Shown here piece after piece: positions 7,560 through 16,307 of a stretch of 64,000 bases of DNA. The stretch is taken from positions 3,892,449-3,956,448 of the forward strand of contig CP030158.1 of assembly GCA_003285105.1 (NCBI GenBank). The letters are read 5' to 3'. This stretch comes from Roseithermus sacchariphilus (GTDB taxonomy: Bacteria; Bacteroidota; Rhodothermia; Rhodothermales; MEBIC09517). Position 1 is the first letter of the stretch. The number at the start of each line of letters is the position of its first letter. The notes below the pieces were generated by a model. It was not told the origin of the DNA. It was given only the letters and a program-made list of their open reading frames with translations, and searched no databases. The translations under genes were made by a program, and so were the position numbers.

Positions 7560-9704
7560 ATGACACATCGTAGCGACATTGCATCGGAGGGGCGACGAGG
7601 TCGGCGCCCGGTGGGCCTGTGGATCATCTCGGCCCTGCTGCTGAGCCTGCCGGCGTGCACCGGGGCGTCCCGGGTGGCCGCGCCGCCGGAGGCGGGGCCG
7701 GAGACGAAGCCGGCGGCTTCATCCGCCACATCCCCTTCCTCCAACCCCCACGCCATCCAGGCCGACATCTACGACGCCATGGCGCGCATGAACCGCGCCC
7801 GGGCGCTGGGCGAGCCGGAGGCCGTCGAGCAGGCCCTTGAAGACGCCATGGAAGGGATTCGCCGGCTGGCCCGCGACGCCTCGGCCCTGGAGGACCCCGA
7901 ACTCCGGGAGCTGTACCGCTCCGTCATCACCGCCTACGAACAGTACTACGGCGTGTCGGACACGCTGACAACGGCCTACGGCGATATTTTCGCCTTTCGC
8001 GAGGCTGCCTTCGCCTCGCTCAACGCGCTCGACGAGCCGCTGCTGGAGAACGTCCGGCTGCCGGCGTTGAACCCGGTGGCCACCACCATCCCGCTGCCGA
8101 CCAACCACCTCGTCGAGCGCAGCATCCAGTACCTCCTGCGTTCGCCGGAGAAGCACCTGTATCGCTGGATGAGTCGCTCGGCCACGTATTTCCCGATGAT
8201 CGAGCAGATCCTGCGGGAGGAAGGGGTGCCGGACGAGCTGAAGTACCTCGCCATGATCGAGAGCGGGCTGAACCCCCGCGCCCGTAGCCACGCCGCGGCC
8301 GTGGGCATGTGGCAGTTCATCTCGGCCACGGGCCGGGCCTACGGGCTGCAGATCAACCACTGGATCGACGAGCGGCAGGACCCGGAGAAGGCCACCCGCG
8401 CCGCCGCCCGCCACCTGCGCGACCTCTACCACCAGTACGGCGGCGACTGGCACGTGGCCATCGCCGGCTACAACTGCAGCCCGCGCTGCATCCGCCGGGC
8501 CCGCGAACGCGCGCGCGCCGACAAGCCGGACGGCCCGCTCAGCTTCTGGGACCTGTATCCCTACCTGCCGCGCGAGACGCGCAATTACGTCCCCATGTTC
8601 ATCGCGACGACGCTCCTGCTCACTAACCCGGATGCCTTCGGGCTTCCGGCAGTAGACCCCGGCCCACGGTACCACTACGACGTGGCCCTGGTCGAGGGCA
8701 TGCTGGACCTCCGGCAGGCCGCCGAGCTGGCCGGCTCCTCCGTCGAGATGCTGCGGGCGCTGAACCCCGAGATCCGGCAATGGACCACGCCCCCGACCCG
8801 CACGCCGTACGCCCTGCGCCTGCCGCCGGGCACGCTCGACCGCTTCCGGCAGGCCTATGCCGCGCTTCCGCCCGAGCAGCGCCGCACGCAGACCGAGTAT
8901 CGCGTACGCCGCGGGGATACGCTGGGCAAGATCGCCGCCCGTTACGGCACCAGCGTACAGGCGCTGCGCGAGATGAATGGCCTCTCGGGCTCGTTGATCC
9001 GCGAGGGGCAGTCGCTCTACGTGCCCATCCGGTACGCGGCCTACACGCCACCGGCGACAGCGGAGCGGCCCGTGGTCCCGGCGACGACGGCCACGGCGCA
9101 GACGCCCCCGGCCACCGCGCCGGCGGCCTCCGGGGAGGCGCGCCCCTCCCGGACCGGAACGCCCCGCACCGGGGCCTCCGGCAGCCGCATCCGCTACCAG
9201 GTCCGCCGCGGGGATACGCTGGGCAAGATCGCCGCCCGCTACGGCGTCTCCGTCGCCGACCTGCGCCGCTGGAACGACCTCTCCGGCGACCACATCCGCG
9301 CCGGGCAGCACCTGACCCTCTACACCGGTGCGACCGCCTCGGCCACCCCGCCGGTCCGCACGGCCGCCGGGCATAGCGAGCGCGTCACGTACCGCGTGCG
9401 CCGCGGGGACACGCTCGGGCGCATCGCCGCCCGCCACGGCGTCTCCGTCGCCGACCTGCGCCGCTGGAACGACCTCTCCGGCGACCACATCCGCGCCGGG
9501 CAGCGGCTGACGGTGTATCCGGGCCGCTCCGCCGGCAGCACGCCGTCCAGGCGGTGGGTATCCTACCGCGTCCGGCCCGGCGACACGCTGACGGAAATCG
9601 CCCGCGCTCACGGGGCCACCGTGGCCCAGGTGCGCACCTGGAACGCCCTCCGCTCCGACCGCATCCGCGTCGGGCAGCGGCTGGCCCTCTACACCGACCG
9701 CTGA
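7560..9704 (+). CDS. mltD: MltD-type membrane-bound lytic transglycosylase with four LysM repeats
   Basis: 714 residues. The N-terminus is a lipoprotein signal: RRPVGLWIISALLLSLPACTG, lipobox Cys followed by a flexible Ala/Pro region. The SLT domain (about 215-355) carries catalytic Glu234 in LAMIESGLNP and the supporting motifs AVGMWQFI and AIAGYNCSPR. Four LysM modules follow (about 447-492, 545-588, 609-652 and 666-713), each with the (R/P)GDTL start. The enzyme should cleave glycan strands with 1,6-anhydro-muramic acid formation, anchored in a periplasm-facing membrane leaflet. The ATG at 7560 is used because the signal peptide follows it; an in-frame GTG at 7500 gives an implausible extension. 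LysM copies 2 and 3 share a 69-bp identical stretch. Confidence 0.92.
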   Translation: MTHRSDIASEGRRGRRPVGLWIISALLLSLPACTGASRVAAPPEAGPETKPAASSATSPSSNPHAIQADIYDAMARMNRARALGEPEAVEQALEDAMEGIRRLARDASALEDPELRELYRSVITAYEQYYGVSDTLTTAYGDIFAFREAAFASLNALDEPLLENVRLPALNPVATTIPLPTNHLVERSIQYLLRSPEKHLYRWMSRSATYFPMIEQILREEGVPDELKYLAMIESGLNPRARSHAAAVGMWQFISATGRAYGLQINHWIDERQDPEKATRAAARHLRDLYHQYGGDWHVAIAGYNCSPRCIRRARERARADKPDGPLSFWDLYPYLPRETRNYVPMFIATTLLLTNPDAFGLPAVDPGPRYHYDVALVEGMLDLRQAAELAGSSVEMLRALNPEIRQWTTPPTRTPYALRLPPGTLDRFRQAYAALPPEQRRTQTEYRVRRGDTLGKIAARYGTSVQALREMNGLSGSLIREGQSLYVPIRYAAYTPPATAERPVVPATTATAQTPPATAPAASGEARPSRTGTPRTGASGSRIRYQVRRGDTLGKIAARYGVSVADLRRWNDLSGDHIRAGQHLTLYTGATASATPPVRTAAGHSERVTYRVRRGDTLGRIAARHGVSVADLRRWNDLSGDHIRAGQRLTVYPGRSAGSTPSRRWVSYRVRPGDTLTEIARAHGATVAQVRTWNALRSDRIRVGQRLALYTDR
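9241..9504 (+). repeat. 69-bp exact direct repeat within the mltD LysM region
   Basis: Bases 9241-9309 and 9436-9504 are identical over 69 bp, 195 bp apart (65 codons, in frame). They encode the core of LysM modules 2 and 3. Such identity at synonymous sites indicates recent duplication or gene conversion, and the array could change length by recombination. Confidence 0.85.
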
Positions 9705-9793
9705 TCGACGCCCGGCGACCCGGGAACAACCGCCGGGGCCGTGCATGCCGCACCCCGTTGCCCCGCGTCCCTCTTGCCTTGCCCTCCGATGCC

Positions 9794-10714
9794 ATGACCC
9801 ACCGGGAGCGACCCACCGCCAGGAACATCCTCGATGGAATCCTGCAGGCCATGTACGACGCCCAGGAGCCGCTGGACGAGCATCTGGTGCTGGTCCCGGC
9901 CCAGTACGAGGTCTACGTCCACCCGGAGGCCTATCTGGCGCTCCAACCCCTGTTTCCCCGCATCAAAGCCCACGCAGAGACGCGTCTGGACGAGGAACTG
10001 GAGCGGCTGAACCAGCGCCGCGCCGACGGCCTGGAGGGCTGGATGCAGCGGCTCTGGCACGCCCTCGGGCGCCTGCTCTCGGCCGAACGCTATGCCCGGC
10101 GAACCCCGCAGGGGCGCGTCTTCGAACGCTCGGCGAGCCGCTGGCAGATCGAGTTCGCCGTCACCGCCGAACCCGGAGCCGAACCGAGCTACCTGGCCGT
10201 CGAAACCGACTTCGGCACCACCCCCCGCACCGCCTACCGCGGCCGACCCACCGTCCACATCCGGCGACGCACGACGATGCTGCCCGACGGGCGGTTCGAG
10301 ACGGTGCTCTCGGCCTCACGCCCGTCGGCTCCCTCACGGGCCACGGCGGACGTGCTGCCGCGGCGGGACGCCCTGGCACGGCTGCGCTACGAGGACCACC
10401 GCGGCGCACACGTCTACTACATGAAGAAGGAAGAGATCGTCATCGGCCGGCGGGATGACACCCCGCGGGACCTCGACATCGCCCTCGACACGCTGCCGGA
10501 CGTCTCCCGGGAGCACCTGCGGATCCGCTACGACCCCGAGCGCCGCGCCTTCGCCCTGCGGGACGTCAGCCAGTACGGGGTGACGATCAACGGAGCCCGG
10601 CTTCCCACCGACGGGAGCGAAACGGCCTCGACCGTGTGGCACCCCCTCCCCGGCTCGGCCGAGATCGGGCTGGCCGATGCCGTCTTCATCCAGTTCGACG
10701 CGCTCTCGCCATGA
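9794..10714 (+). CDS. FhaA-like protein: N-terminal DUF3662-like domain and C-terminal FHA domain
   Basis: 306 residues. The C-terminal FHA domain (about 213-295) shows the phosphothreonine-binding landmarks EIVIGRRDD, SREHLRIRY and YGVTING. The N-terminal part (about 15-130) resembles the DUF3662 domain of mycobacterial FhaA in layout: EVYVHPEAYLALQPLF followed by a long helix with two Leu/Glu-rich turns; this match is by eye and moderate. No signal peptide or membrane segment, so cytoplasmic. FhaA proteins bind phosphorylated wall-synthesis regulators such as MviN/MurJ. It is followed with a 4-bp ATGA overlap by a 30-codon membrane peptide and then the PP2C-RodA-PBP gene, which fits a role in controlling wall synthesis. 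Confidence 0.7.
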   Translation: MTHRERPTARNILDGILQAMYDAQEPLDEHLVLVPAQYEVYVHPEAYLALQPLFPRIKAHAETRLDEELERLNQRRADGLEGWMQRLWHALGRLLSAERYARRTPQGRVFERSASRWQIEFAVTAEPGAEPSYLAVETDFGTTPRTAYRGRPTVHIRRRTTMLPDGRFETVLSASRPSAPSRATADVLPRRDALARLRYEDHRGAHVYYMKKEEIVIGRRDDTPRDLDIALDTLPDVSREHLRIRYDPERRAFALRDVSQYGVTINGARLPTDGSETASTVWHPLPGSAEIGLADAVFIQFDALSP

Positions 10715-10803
10715 CGGACCTCGGGCACTACGGCTTCCTGGCGCTGCTGGTGGTCTTCACGCTCCGCCTCGCGCGGGCCATCCTCCGGCACCCCCTCGGC
10801 TGA
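10711..10803 (+). CDS. 30-residue single-pass membrane peptide
   Basis: The ATG at 10711 overlaps the TGA of the FHA gene in the arrangement ATGA, typical of translational coupling. The 30 residues contain one hydrophobic helix, GFLALLVVFTLRLARAIL, between a polar N-terminus (MTDLGHY) and a basic C-terminus. The next gene starts 9 bp after its stop. Both the helix and the gene position recall the N-terminal membrane anchor of mycobacterial FhaB, which lies between fhaA and pstP, but no FHA domain follows. Real expression is inferred from spacing, overlap and composition; it is too short for homology to prove it. Confidence 0.5.
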   Translation: MTDLGHYGFLALLVVFTLRLARAILRHPLG

Positions 10804-10812
10804 CACCCCGGC

Positions 10813-13800
10813 ATGACGCCCCCCTCCCCCCGCCTGCGCGCCTCGGGCGCGTCGGACCCCGGCTGCGTCCGCACCGGCAACGAGGACCGCGTCTTTGCGG
10901 ACGCCGCACACGGGCTGTTCCTCGTCATCGACGGGGTGGGGGGCCACGCCGCGGGCGACCTCGCGGCCGACCTGGCCCTGGCCGTCCTCCGCGACCGCCT
11001 GGCCTCGGCCGAGGGGCCGGCGGAAGCCCGCCTGCGGGCCGCCATCGCCGCGGCCAACAATGCCGTGTTCAAACGCAGCCATGCCGACCCGTCCCTGGCC
11101 GGCATGGGCTGCGTCCTCACCGTCGCCCTCGTCGGCGAGCGCAGCGTGACCGTCGGCCACGTGGGGGACACGCGGCTCTACGAGATCTCGGCGGACGGGC
11201 TGCGCAAGGTCACGCGGGACCACTCGGTGGTGGGCCGTCTGGAGGACGACGGCCTCCTGGACGAGGCGGCGGCGATGGCGCATCCCCGCCGCCACGAGAT
11301 CCTGCGCGACCTGGGCTCGGCCTGGCGCCACGGTGACGACACCGACTTCATCGACGTCTACCACCTGCCCTTCGCCGACGACCGGGCGCTGCTGCTGTGC
11401 TCGGACGGGCTGACGGACCTGGTGCCGGGCGCCGCGCTGCACGCCACCGTGCTGACGCACGCCGGCCGCCCCGAGGCCGCCGTCCGGGCGCTGATCGCGC
11501 AGGCCCGGGCCGCCGGCGGCTACGACAACATCACGGCCCTCGTCGTCGAGGGCCCCCGGTTCGCGGAGGCCGCCGCACGGGCTTCATCCACCAACCGCCC
11601 TGGAGCCATGCCACACTCGTTTCGGCACGACCCGGATGCCTGGGAGGGTATGCAACGCCGGATGCAGGAGCGCCGCTGGCTGCTGGCCGCCTCGCTGATC
11701 CTGCTGATGGGCCTGCTGCTCACCTACCGCGCCAAGACGCGCACCTTCGAGGAGACGGAGGCCCTGCTCGCGGCGGGAGACGTGGTCAACCTGAGCACCC
11801 TCACGCGCAGCGCACCGCTCGTCCCGGTCTTCGCCGCCCTCTACCCCGACCCCCGTGACCAGGCGCTGGCGGCCGAGCACACGGTCGAGGTCCTGTCGCG
11901 GCTCCGGGCACAGCACCGGCTCCCGGGCTGGCACCTGCCCAACGTGGGGCGGCTCAACACGGCGGCCTTTGCGGTGCCCGTGGAGCAGGCCGCCCGCGGC
12001 GGACACGTCTTCCGCAGCCGCCTGGCGGACGCCGGATCGGCGACGACGGTGCCGCTGCTGGGCAGCATGACGGCCTTTCAGCGCCTGAAACCCCGCCTCG
12101 TGGTGCGCTCGCCGAGCCGCTACCGATGGACCTTCTGGATCCTCGCCGGGCTCTTCTTCCTCGGCTTCTACGCTGTCCATGCCTACGGCTTTGCGCGGCG
12201 GTTCCGGGGAGACCCCTTCCTGCTCCCCCTGCTCCATCTGCTGACGGGGCTGGGACTGCTGCTCATGTTCAGCCTCCCCGATCCGCTCCGGGATCTGATG
12301 CGGGCGCAGGGCTTCGTCGGCGGCGTGCTGGCCGGATGCCTGCTGCTCGGCCTCGTCAGCCGGGTGGACTTCCAGCAGGCCTTCTGGCGCCGGCGGGCCG
12401 GCTGGTGGCTCGGCCTGGGGCTCGGCCTGGCGGCGTTGCTGTTCGTCTTCGGCCGTGGCCCCACGGGCAGCACCGCCCGGGTGAACCTGACCCTCCCGGG
12501 GCTCGGCACGCTGCAGCCGGTCGAGTTCGTGAAGCTGTGCCTGCTGCTGTTCCTGGCCGGCTACTTCGCCCAGCACTGGCTCTGCCTGCGCGAGTTGCAC
12601 CAGCGCGACGGCCTGCCCCGCTGGCTCCAGCGGCTGCACCTGCCGCGGTACGACTACCTCGTGCCCGTCGCCGGGGGCGTGCTCGTGGCCCTGGGCGGAT
12701 TCTACCTGCTGCGGGACATGGGGCCGGCGCTCGTGATGGGCTGCACGTTCCTCGGCCTCTACGGCATCGCACGGCGGCGCTGGCTGGCCGTCGGGGCCGG
12801 CGTGCTGCTGCTGGCCGCCGCCTTCGCGCTGGCCTACACGACGCAGACCGTGCCGGTCGTCGCCGGGCGGGTCGAGATGATGCTCTCGCCGTGGGAGAAC
12901 TTCGTCGAGGGCGGGGAGCATCTGGCGCACGCCCACTGGGCCATGGCCGCCGGCGGCGCGACGGGCCAGGGGCTCGGCCGGGGTCATCCGCACTACATCC
13001 CGGCCGCCCACACCGACCTCGTCCTGCCGGCCCTCGGCGAGGAGCTGGGGCTGCTGGGGCTGCTGGCCGTCCTCGGGCTCTATGCCCTCCTGCTCCACCG
13101 CAGCCTCCACATCGCCCTGCACGCCGGCGGCGTCTTCAGCCTGTTCCTCGGCCTGGGCATCGCCCTGGTGCTGCTGTTCCAGATCGTCCTGATCGTCGGC
13201 GGCGGGCTCGGGCTGGTGCCGCTGTCCGGGGTGGTCACCCCGTTCCTGAGCTACGGCAAGTCGGCCATGATGGCGCACTGCGCGATGATGGGCGCGCTGC
13301 TGAGCCTGTCGGCGCGGCCCGGGGCGGACGTCCAGGCCGAGGCGCAGCGGCGGCACTTCCGCGGGCCGGTGCGGGTGCTCATGGGCAGCGGGCTGCTGCT
13401 GCTCGGCGTGCTGGCGGCCAAGAGCGCCTACGTGCAGGTCGTCGCCGCTGATGCGTGGACGATCCGCCCGGCGCTGGTGCTGCGCGGCGACGGCGCGCGG
13501 AGCTTCACCTACAACCCCCGCCTGCTCGACGCCCGCCGCCACCTCGTGCGCGGCACCATCACCGACCGCCACGGCCTCCCCCTCGCTTCGAGCCGCTGGG
13601 ACGAGCTGGAGCGATTCCGCGATGCGTACGCCGCGCTCGGGGTGTCCCTGGATTCGCTGGACCGGGCCGCCGAACGCTACTACCCGTTCGAGGCGCTGAC
13701 CTTCTACCTGCTGGGCGATGTGCGCTCCCGCGTGAAATGGGGCGCGGACAACAGCCTCTACGCCGAGCATCGCTTCCTCTCGCACCTGCGCGGCTACGAC

Positions 13801-14967
13801 AACACCCCCCGCCCGGTCCGCAAGCAACGCACCGCCGCGGCCGCCCCCGAACCGATCGTCCGCTACGACTACGCCGAGCTGGTGCCGCTGGTGCGGCACG
13901 GCCCGGACCACCCGGCCGCCCGTCGCCTGATCGCCCGCGACCGCACCCTCCGGCTGACCGTCGATGTGCGGCTGCAGGCGCGCGTGGCGGCGCTGCTCGA
14001 AGAACGGGTCCCCGACAGCCTGACCGCCTCGGCCCTCGTCCTCGATGCCGCCACCGGCGCGGTGCTGGCCTCGGTCACCACCCCCCTGCCCCGGACGGCC
14101 TTCACCGCGCCCTCGGCAGCCCACCGGGACCCGCAGGTCTTCGACCGGGGCTTCGGCGGCGGCGCCAAACCGCCGGGGTCCACCTTCAAGCTGGTCACGG
14201 CGATGGCCGCGCTGCGGCAGGACCCGGCGGTGCCGGAATGGACGGTCCGGGTACACGCCGGGGATCGCTATGCCCGGCGCGGCGAACCCACCGGCGAGGT
14301 GGACCTGGAGCGGGCGATCACGGGCTCCTCGAACGTCTACTTCGCCGCCCTGGCGCGCGAGGTGGTCGGGGCCGAGGCGCTGGTGCAGATGCTGGAGGCC
14401 TTCGGCTTCGGGCTGGGCCCGCCGGGCCTGACGCCGCGCGAGCGACGGGCGCTGCTCATGGAGCCGGACAACCTGCGGCAGGCCGGCTTCGGACAGGGGC
14501 CCGTCACCGCCAGCCCGCTGCCGGTGGCCCTGGTCGCCGCCACCATCGCCGGCGACGGGCGGCGGCCGCCGGTGCACTGGGTCGAGGCCGACACGGCGGG
14601 GGCGTCCGTCCGGCTGCTGACGCCCGGGCAGGCCCGGCTCCTGGCCCGTGCCATGCGGCGCGTGGTCACGGACCCGCAGGGCACGGCCTACCGGCTCCAC
14701 GACGCCGCCGTGCCCATCGCGGGCAAGACCGGCACCGCGGAGGAGCGCAAGGGGGGCGTCCGTGCGGGCCGGCGCAGCCTCGTCACCGTCAACCATGCCT
14801 GGTTCACCGGCTTTGCCCCGTACGGCCCGGTGCCCGACGGCACGCACCGCCTGGCGGTGGCCGTCCTCGTCGAAGAAGGGGGCACCGGCAGCCGGGTCGC
14901 CGCCCCCCTGGCCGGCGCCATCTTCGAGGCCGCCGCCGAGCTGGGGCTGATCGGGTGGGAGCCGTGA
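10813..14967 (+). CDS. Fusion of PP2C phosphatase, RodA/FtsW glycosyltransferase and class B penicillin-binding protein
   Basis: 1384 residues in one open frame. Residues 1-255 form a PP2C phosphatase: Asp40 in VIDGVGGH, GHVGDTRLY, CSDGLTDLV and GGYDNITALV supply the metal-binding aspartates. A membrane helix (about 293-312) and a 120-residue soluble stretch lead to a RodA/FtsW/SpoVE domain (about 437-836) with many helices, the TDLVLPALGEELG loop and the VTPFLSYGKSA signature. A penicillin-binding part follows (about 850-1384) with all three active-site motifs: STFK with Ser1123 and Lys1126, SSN at 1172-1174 and KTG at 1305-1307. Together these would dephosphorylate Ser/Thr-phosphoproteins, polymerise glycan and cross-link it. 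The order equals that of pstP-rodA-pbpA in actinobacteria. No stop or frameshift separates the parts. RodA-PBP fusions are known in some bacteria; the added PP2C is unusual to me. Confidence 0.93.
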   Translation: MTPPSPRLRASGASDPGCVRTGNEDRVFADAAHGLFLVIDGVGGHAAGDLAADLALAVLRDRLASAEGPAEARLRAAIAAANNAVFKRSHADPSLAGMGCVLTVALVGERSVTVGHVGDTRLYEISADGLRKVTRDHSVVGRLEDDGLLDEAAAMAHPRRHEILRDLGSAWRHGDDTDFIDVYHLPFADDRALLLCSDGLTDLVPGAALHATVLTHAGRPEAAVRALIAQARAAGGYDNITALVVEGPRFAEAAARASSTNRPGAMPHSFRHDPDAWEGMQRRMQERRWLLAASLILLMGLLLTYRAKTRTFEETEALLAAGDVVNLSTLTRSAPLVPVFAALYPDPRDQALAAEHTVEVLSRLRAQHRLPGWHLPNVGRLNTAAFAVPVEQAARGGHVFRSRLADAGSATTVPLLGSMTAFQRLKPRLVVRSPSRYRWTFWILAGLFFLGFYAVHAYGFARRFRGDPFLLPLLHLLTGLGLLLMFSLPDPLRDLMRAQGFVGGVLAGCLLLGLVSRVDFQQAFWRRRAGWWLGLGLGLAALLFVFGRGPTGSTARVNLTLPGLGTLQPVEFVKLCLLLFLAGYFAQHWLCLRELHQRDGLPRWLQRLHLPRYDYLVPVAGGVLVALGGFYLLRDMGPALVMGCTFLGLYGIARRRWLAVGAGVLLLAAAFALAYTTQTVPVVAGRVEMMLSPWENFVEGGEHLAHAHWAMAAGGATGQGLGRGHPHYIPAAHTDLVLPALGEELGLLGLLAVLGLYALLLHRSLHIALHAGGVFSLFLGLGIALVLLFQIVLIVGGGLGLVPLSGVVTPFLSYGKSAMMAHCAMMGALLSLSARPGADVQAEAQRRHFRGPVRVLMGSGLLLLGVLAAKSAYVQVVAADAWTIRPALVLRGDGARSFTYNPRLLDARRHLVRGTITDRHGLPLASSRWDELERFRDAYAALGVSLDSLDRAAERYYPFEALTFYLLGDVRSRVKWGADNSLYAEHRFLSHLRGYDNTPRPVRKQRTAAAAPEPIVRYDYAELVPLVRHGPDHPAARRLIARDRTLRLTVDVRLQARVAALLEERVPDSLTASALVLDAATGAVLASVTTPLPRTAFTAPSAAHRDPQVFDRGFGGGAKPPGSTFKLVTAMAALRQDPAVPEWTVRVHAGDRYARRGEPTGEVDLERAITGSSNVYFAALAREVVGAEALVQMLEAFGFGLGPPGLTPRERRALLMEPDNLRQAGFGQGPVTASPLPVALVAATIAGDGRRPPVHWVEADTAGASVRLLTPGQARLLARAMRRVVTDPQGTAYRLHDAAVPIAGKTGTAEERKGGVRAGRRSLVTVNHAWFTGFAPYGPVPDGTHRLAVAVLVEEGGTGSRVAAPLAGAIFEAAAELGLIGWEP

Positions 14968-15029
14968 GGGAACCCGGCAAGAGAGAAGGGCCGACGCCAA
15001 ACCCAACGCCGTCATCGACGTAACACGCC

Positions 15030-16304
15030 ATGCCTGAGTCCTCCCCCGAACCCACCGCCGCCCAGATGGCCACGCACCGCGCGCTCGTCGGCGATGCCCT
15101 CGATGTGCTGTACCGGGTCCTGCGCCCCTACGTGGAGCGCGAGATGCGGGCCGTGCACGGCGACCGGTGGGAGCGGGTGGCCCGCGGCATCCTCCACGGC
15201 CGCCCGCCCTCGACCTGGGACACGAGCGACCTGCTGGCGATCGTCTACGACCAGTTCTACAAGGTCTTCCGCGACCTGGGGCACGAGGGGCGGAGCCGGG
15301 TGAGCCTGCTCCGGGAGGTGCGCAAGACCTGGGCCCACCAGGGCGACCTGACGATGGCCGAGACGCGCCGGGCCCTGGAGACGGCCATCCTGCTGCTCCG
15401 CGCCATCGGGGCTCACGACGAAGCCGACCGCCTGGAGCCGCACGTCGTGGAGATGATGCAGCAGGAGGTGCACCTGAAGCGGGACGTCCTGCCCCCCGCC
15501 GAGCCGCCGACCCTGCTGGACCGGGGCCTCACCCGCGTGCGCACCCTGTTCCAGCGCGCACCGGCCGAGCCGCTGGAGTTCCGCCGGGCCATCCTCGACG
15601 ACGTCGAGCGCGCCGCCGAGCCGCACCGCCGGCACTTCGCCTTCAACCGCCTCACCATCCACCTGCTGGCCGAATCCAACCGCACCCGGCACCTGTTCGA
15701 GGCGGCCCTGGAAGGCCCGGACGAACCCTTCAGCGACGCCGTCCACCGCCGCCTGGCCGACGCCCGCATCCCGGTGCCGGAGCCGCTGCAGGTGCGCTGG
15801 CGCTTCTACCGGAGCATTCCCGAACGCCTCACCGGCTGCTTTGACGAACGGCCGTTTTACGTCGAGTTCGCCCGGCGGCGGACGGCCACCACCGCCACGC
15901 TGACCGTCCTCAAGGGCCGCACGCCGAAAACCCGCTACGTCGTCAAAAGCCGGCAGACCCTCACCATCGGGCGGCTGGAGGAGGTCGTCGACGAGCGCGG
16001 CCGGATCGTCCGGCGCAACACCCTCGCCTTTGCCGACTACGAAGACGAGGCGCTGCCGCCCGAGGAGCGGGCGATCCTCGAAACCGTCTCCCGCATCCAC
16101 GCCCGCATCGGCTTCGACGAGGCCGCCGGCGTCTTTCGCGTACACGACGACCAGAGCACCTGGGGCACCTCCGTCGTCCGCACGCACCTGCACGTCCCCA
16201 TCGCCGTCCGCCAGCAACCCGTTGCCCTCCAGGACGGCGACCTGATCTACTTCGGCAAGGCGTGCGTCCGGTTCAACACCGGCGGCCGGCGCAGAACGGG
16301 ATGA
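15030..16304 (+). CDS. FHA protein with N-terminal Swt1-type HEPN domain
   Basis: 424 residues. The N-terminal part (about 15-155) is helical and matches the Swt1-HEPN pattern: a first helix LVGDALDVLYRVLRPYVERE, a Trp-containing stretch, then the R-x4-H motif in VRKTWAH (Arg98, His103), the catalytic pair of HEPN ribonucleases. The middle (about 165-290) is of unknown fold. The C-terminal FHA domain (about 300-420) is spread around an acidic insert but keeps LTIGRLEE, VSRIHARIGF, STWGTSV and DGDLIYFG. Cytoplasmic. It starts 62 bp after the PP2C-RodA-PBP gene. An RNase-like domain on a phosphopeptide reader suggests phospho-controlled RNA cleavage or simply an oligomerising helical scaffold; the sequence does not decide. 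Swt1-HEPN assignment is by motif and helix layout. Confidence 0.65.
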   Translation: MPESSPEPTAAQMATHRALVGDALDVLYRVLRPYVEREMRAVHGDRWERVARGILHGRPPSTWDTSDLLAIVYDQFYKVFRDLGHEGRSRVSLLREVRKTWAHQGDLTMAETRRALETAILLLRAIGAHDEADRLEPHVVEMMQQEVHLKRDVLPPAEPPTLLDRGLTRVRTLFQRAPAEPLEFRRAILDDVERAAEPHRRHFAFNRLTIHLLAESNRTRHLFEAALEGPDEPFSDAVHRRLADARIPVPEPLQVRWRFYRSIPERLTGCFDERPFYVEFARRRTATTATLTVLKGRTPKTRYVVKSRQTLTIGRLEEVVDERGRIVRRNTLAFADYEDEALPPEERAILETVSRIHARIGFDEAAGVFRVHDDQSTWGTSVVRTHLHVPIAVRQQPVALQDGDLIYFGKACVRFNTGGRRRTG

Positions 16305-16307
16305 GCA

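Noticed and set aside
11584-15015. A 1143-codon minus-strand frame opposite the PP2C-RodA-PBP gene
   Set aside because: Composition is dominated by Gly, Gln, Arg, Glu and Ala without structure, as expected for the antisense of GC-rich codons.
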